Positions 61,829-64,000 of a stretch of DNA of 64,000 nt are shown here, in pieces; the first letter of the stretch is position 1, and each line of letters begins with the position of its first letter. The notes under the pieces were generated by a model, which saw only the letters and a list, made by a program, of their open reading frames with translations, made no database searches and had not been told where the DNA came from. Both the position numbers and the translations under genes were made by a program. The stretch comes from Roseiarcus sp963829505 (GTDB taxonomy: Bacteria; Pseudomonadota; Alphaproteobacteria; Rhizobiales; Beijerinckiaceae), in contig CAWHIL010000003.1 of NCBI GenBank assembly GCA_963829505.1, forward strand, positions 248,001 to 312,000. The letters are read 5' to 3'.

Positions 61829-63328
61829 TCAACGATTGTTTACCGTCACGCCGCGTCGCCGATCAAGTCGTCGCCGAGCCCGGAGTCCTTCATCTTGCGG
61901 TAAAGGGTGGAGCGCCCGATGCCGAGCTTGCGCGCCACCTGCGACATCTGTCCGCGATAGTGGGCGAGGGCGAACCGGATCGAACTCGGCCTCGATGTCG
62001 TCGAGCGTCCGGACGTCGCCGCGGTCGTCGAGGAGTCTGAGGGCGTGCGGATCGGGGATCTCGAGCGGCAGAAGCCGCGGCGGCTCCGCATCGGGGTCGG
62101 CCGCGATCGGCGGCGGGGCGGGCGGGATGCGGATGTCGAAGCCCTCGACCTGCGCCGCGATCTGCGGGAATTCGGCGGTGGTCAGTTCGTCCCCGTCGGC
62201 CAGCACCACCGCGCGGAAGACCGCGTTCTCCAGCTGACGCACGTTGCCGGGCCAGTCGTAGGCGGCGAGCAGGGCGAGCGCTTCGCCGGTGAGGCCGCGG
62301 ATGCGCTTGCCTTCCTCGGCGCAGAAGCGGGCGAGGAAACGCCGGGCGAGGTCGGGCACGTCGCAGGCCCGGGCGCGCAAGGGGGGCATGGAAACGGGAA
62401 AGACGTTGAGGCGATAGAAGAGGTCCTCGCGGAAGCGGCCGGCCTTCACGAGTTCGATCAAATTCTGGTTGGTCGCCGAGATGAGGCGAACGTCGACCTT
62501 GACGGAGCGGCGCGCGCCGACGGGATCGATCTCGCCCTCCTGGAGCGCGCGCAGGAGCTTGACCTGGGCGTCGAGCGACAATTCGCCGATTTCGTCGAGG
62601 AAGAGGGTGCCCCCGTTCGCCTCGGCGAACTTGCCGACGTGCCGCTCGGTCGCGCCGGTGAACGAGCCTTTCTCGTGGCCGAAGAGGATCAATTCGACCA
62701 GCGTCTCCGGCAGCGCGCCGCAGTTGACCGTGACGAACGGCTTGCCGCGCCGCTCGGAGCTGCCCTGGATGGCGCGCGCGATCAGCTCCTTGCCGACACC
62801 CAATTCGCCCTCGATCAGGACGGGGATATTGGAGCGCGCCGCGCGCTCGGCGAGACGCACGGTGCGCCCCATCAACTCGGCCCGGCTGACGATGTCGCGA
62901 AACCCGAGCTCGCCCGCGTTGCGCCGGTTCGCGCGCCTCAGCTCGTCCTCGAGCGCATCGACCCTCAGTGCGTTCTTGATCGATACCTGCAGACGCTCGG
63001 CCCCGACGGGCTTGACGACGAAATCGATCGCGCCGGCGCGCATCGCCGAAATGACGGTCTCGATCGAGCCGTGCGCGGTCTGCACGATCGCCGGCGCCGC
63101 GATGGCGCGCTGGCGCAGCCGCTCGAGCACCGCCATGCCGTCCAGGTCCGGCATGACGAGGTCGAGAATGACGAGGCTGACCGGCGGCCGGTCGGCAGCC
63201 TCGAGCCGCGCGAGCGCCGCCACGCCGGAATCAAGGGTCTCCACGTCGTAGCCGAACCGCCGGGTCATCGCCTCGAGGAGACGGCGCTGGATGGGGTCGT
63301 CGTCGACAACGAGGATGAGGGCGGCCAT
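61829..63328 (-). CDS. Sigma-54-dependent response regulator (NtrC family), late frameshift
   Basis: This 499-residue protein has a receiver domain with the phospho-aspartate in LVILDLVMPDLDG, a sigma-54 AAA+ domain (GELGVGKELIARAI, GSFTGATERHVGKF, LFLDEIGELSLDAQVKLLRA) and an expected Fis-type helix-turn-helix. The last part breaks frame near 61981; the proper C-terminus MSQVARKLGIGRSTLYRKM then occurs in another frame and stops at 61846. One extra base explains it. The GAFTGA loop reads GSFTGA, and Walker A lacks the usual serine, both tolerated variants. It is divergent from the M3 peptidase gene; no kinase is adjacent. Confidence 0.87.
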   Translation of the reverse strand: MAALILVVDDDPIQRRLLEAMTRRFGYDVETLDSGVAALARLEAADRPPVSLVILDLVMPDLDGMAVLERLRQRAIAAPAIVQTAHGSIETVISAMRAGAIDFVVKPVGAERLQVSIKNALRVDALEDELRRANRRNAGELGFRDIVSRAELMGRTVRLAERAARSNIPVLIEGELGVGKELIARAIQGSSERRGKPFVTVNCGALPETLVELILFGHEKGSFTGATERHVGKFAEANGGTLFLDEIGELSLDAQVKLLRALQEGEIDPVGARRSVKVDVRLISATNQNLIELVKAGRFREDLFYRLNVFPVSMPPLRARACDVPDLARRFLARFCAEEGKRIRGLTGEALALLAAYDWPGNVRQLENAVFRAVVLADGDELTTAEFPQIAAQVEGFDIRIPPAPPPIAADPDAEPPRLLPLEIPDPHALRLLDDRGDVRTLDDIEAEFDPVRPRPLSRTDVAGGAQARHRALHPLPQDEGLRARRRLDRRRGVTVNNR

Positions 63329-63500
63329 TCACGGTCTCACGGTCGCGGTCGTTTGCGCCGCGCGTTGCAACACCCTCGGCCATCACGGTAAACGGCGACT
63401 TAACGCGGCCGGGAACGTAGGTCATGATCCTCAAAACCGCCGTGTTCTGCGCGCGAGTGAATTCAGGCATGTTGAACGCCGAATTGAACGGATTCCGAAA

Positions 63501-64000
63501 ATGAGAATGCTTCGTCCGATCTTCCCCGCTGCTTCCGCCGAGCCCTCTGCGCCCCTCGAACTCGGTGACCTGCCACAATGGCGGCTCGACGATCTCTACG
63601 ACAGCATGGCCTCGCCGCGCTTCGCCGCCGACCTCGAACGAGCCGAGCGCGAGGCCAAGGCGTTCCAGGAGACGTGGCGGGGCAGGCTCGCCGCGATCGC
63701 CGCCGCGCCCAAGGCGGGTGAGACGCTCGCCGAGGCGGTCAAGGGATACGAGGCGCTGCAGGATCTGATCGGCCGGGTCATGTCCTACGCTTCGCTCCTC
63801 TACGCCTCCGACTCGAGCGACGCGGCGCGGGCCAAATTCTACGGCGACGCGCAGGAGCGCGTGACCGCGCTGGCCGGCGACCTTCTCTTTTTCGAGCTCG
63901 AGCTGAACCGGCTCGACGACGGCGCCCTCGAAGCAGCAATCGCCGCGCCGGCGCTCGCGCATTACCGGCCATGGCTCGAGGACATCCGCAAGGAGAAGCC
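63501..64000 (+). CDS. M3 family oligoendopeptidase (PepF-like), truncated by window end
   Basis: The first 166 residues of a zinc oligopeptidase run off the window. The visible N-terminal helical region matches PepF/M3 proteins (LPQWRLDDLYDSMASPRFAA; ALQDLIGRVMSYASLLYASD; LAGDLLFFELELNRLDD). The catalytic HExxH lies beyond the end. The ATG at 63501 is followed closely by ATG 63507. Its product would degrade short peptides in the cytosol. Confidence 0.88.
   Translation, partial: MRMLRPIFPAASAEPSAPLELGDLPQWRLDDLYDSMASPRFAADLERAEREAKAFQETWRGRLAAIAAAPKAGETLAEAVKGYEALQDLIGRVMSYASLLYASDSSDAARAKFYGDAQERVTALAGDLLFFELELNRLDDGALEAAIAAPALAHYRPWLEDIRKEK

Overview
The window is GC-rich alphaproteobacterial chromosome, most likely from the Hyphomicrobiales (Rhizobiales). 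Supporting signs are an ATP12-type F1 assembly factor, a class I PHA synthase, a divergent acdR/acdS pair for ACC deaminase, a DUF882 (YcbK-like) protein beside an L,D-transpeptidase, an alpha-E/ATP-grasp/transglutaminase cluster, and families of palindromic intergenic repeats typical of this order. ACC deaminase, several sugar importers and PHA synthesis fit a soil or plant-associated, metabolically flexible bacterium. I found no rRNA, tRNA, CRISPR array, prophage or intact insertion sequence.

Layout. 0.3-3 kb: phosphate genes (phoU, DUF47/PhoU-like, PiT transporter). 2.9-9.1 kb: ROK regulator facing a sugar ABC operon (binding protein, two permeases, ATPase); both permeases are frameshifted as read. 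9.1-16.6 kb: mostly minus-strand housekeeping (YeiH-type exporter, DUF559, M24-like, hemB, FAD disulfide reductase, DUF4126, VOC, histidine phosphatase). 16.6-23.3 kb: phaC with a long N-terminal extension, a class I/II aminotransferase (frameshifted), small secreted proteins, Uma2, aat. 23.3-27.3 kb: circularly permuted ATP-grasp, alpha-E and a transglutaminase-like protein lacking its cysteine, followed by an MntA/HepT-type toxin-antitoxin pair. 27.4-29.4 kb: acdR/acdS, then a 34-residue membrane microprotein under a strong promoter with an SOS-box-like spacer. 29.5-34.1 kb: GST, adenylate cyclase with C-terminal repeats (frameshifted), RluC/D-like synthase, ATP12. 34.1-34.3 kb: a perfect 16-bp parS palindrome followed by four iteron-like repeats at 21-22 bp spacing. 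34.3-45.7 kb: Fsr-like MFS, AraC, serine hydrolase, VOC, Hyi-like isomerase, acyl-CoA carboxylase beta, VapBC-like pair, SEC-C/TPR/sulfotransferase fusion, small secreted proteins. 45.9-47.7 kb: rpsA with flanking hairpins. 47.9-55.5 kb: a catabolic locus (RraA-like, amidohydrolase/lactonase, FMN 2-hydroxyacid oxidase) followed by a ribose-type ABC importer. 55.5-58.3 kb: LysR facing a nitroreductase-WrbA-DoxX set. 58.3-64 kb: DUF882 protein, L,D-transpeptidase, sigma-54 response regulator (late frameshift) and the start of an M3 peptidase.

Genes that appear to work together are the PiT/DUF47 pair, the ROK-controlled sugar operon, the ATP-grasp/alpha-E/transglutaminase operon, the two toxin-antitoxin pairs, and the RraA/lactonase/oxidase/ABC locus. 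Seven apparent single-base frameshifts occur in otherwise well-preserved genes. Four are missing G residues between 2.8 and 7.5 kb. They may be assembly errors or real lesions; sequence alone cannot decide. The most intriguing non-coding signals are the parS/iteron block at 34.2 kb and the SOS-like promoter of the microprotein at 29.3 kb.
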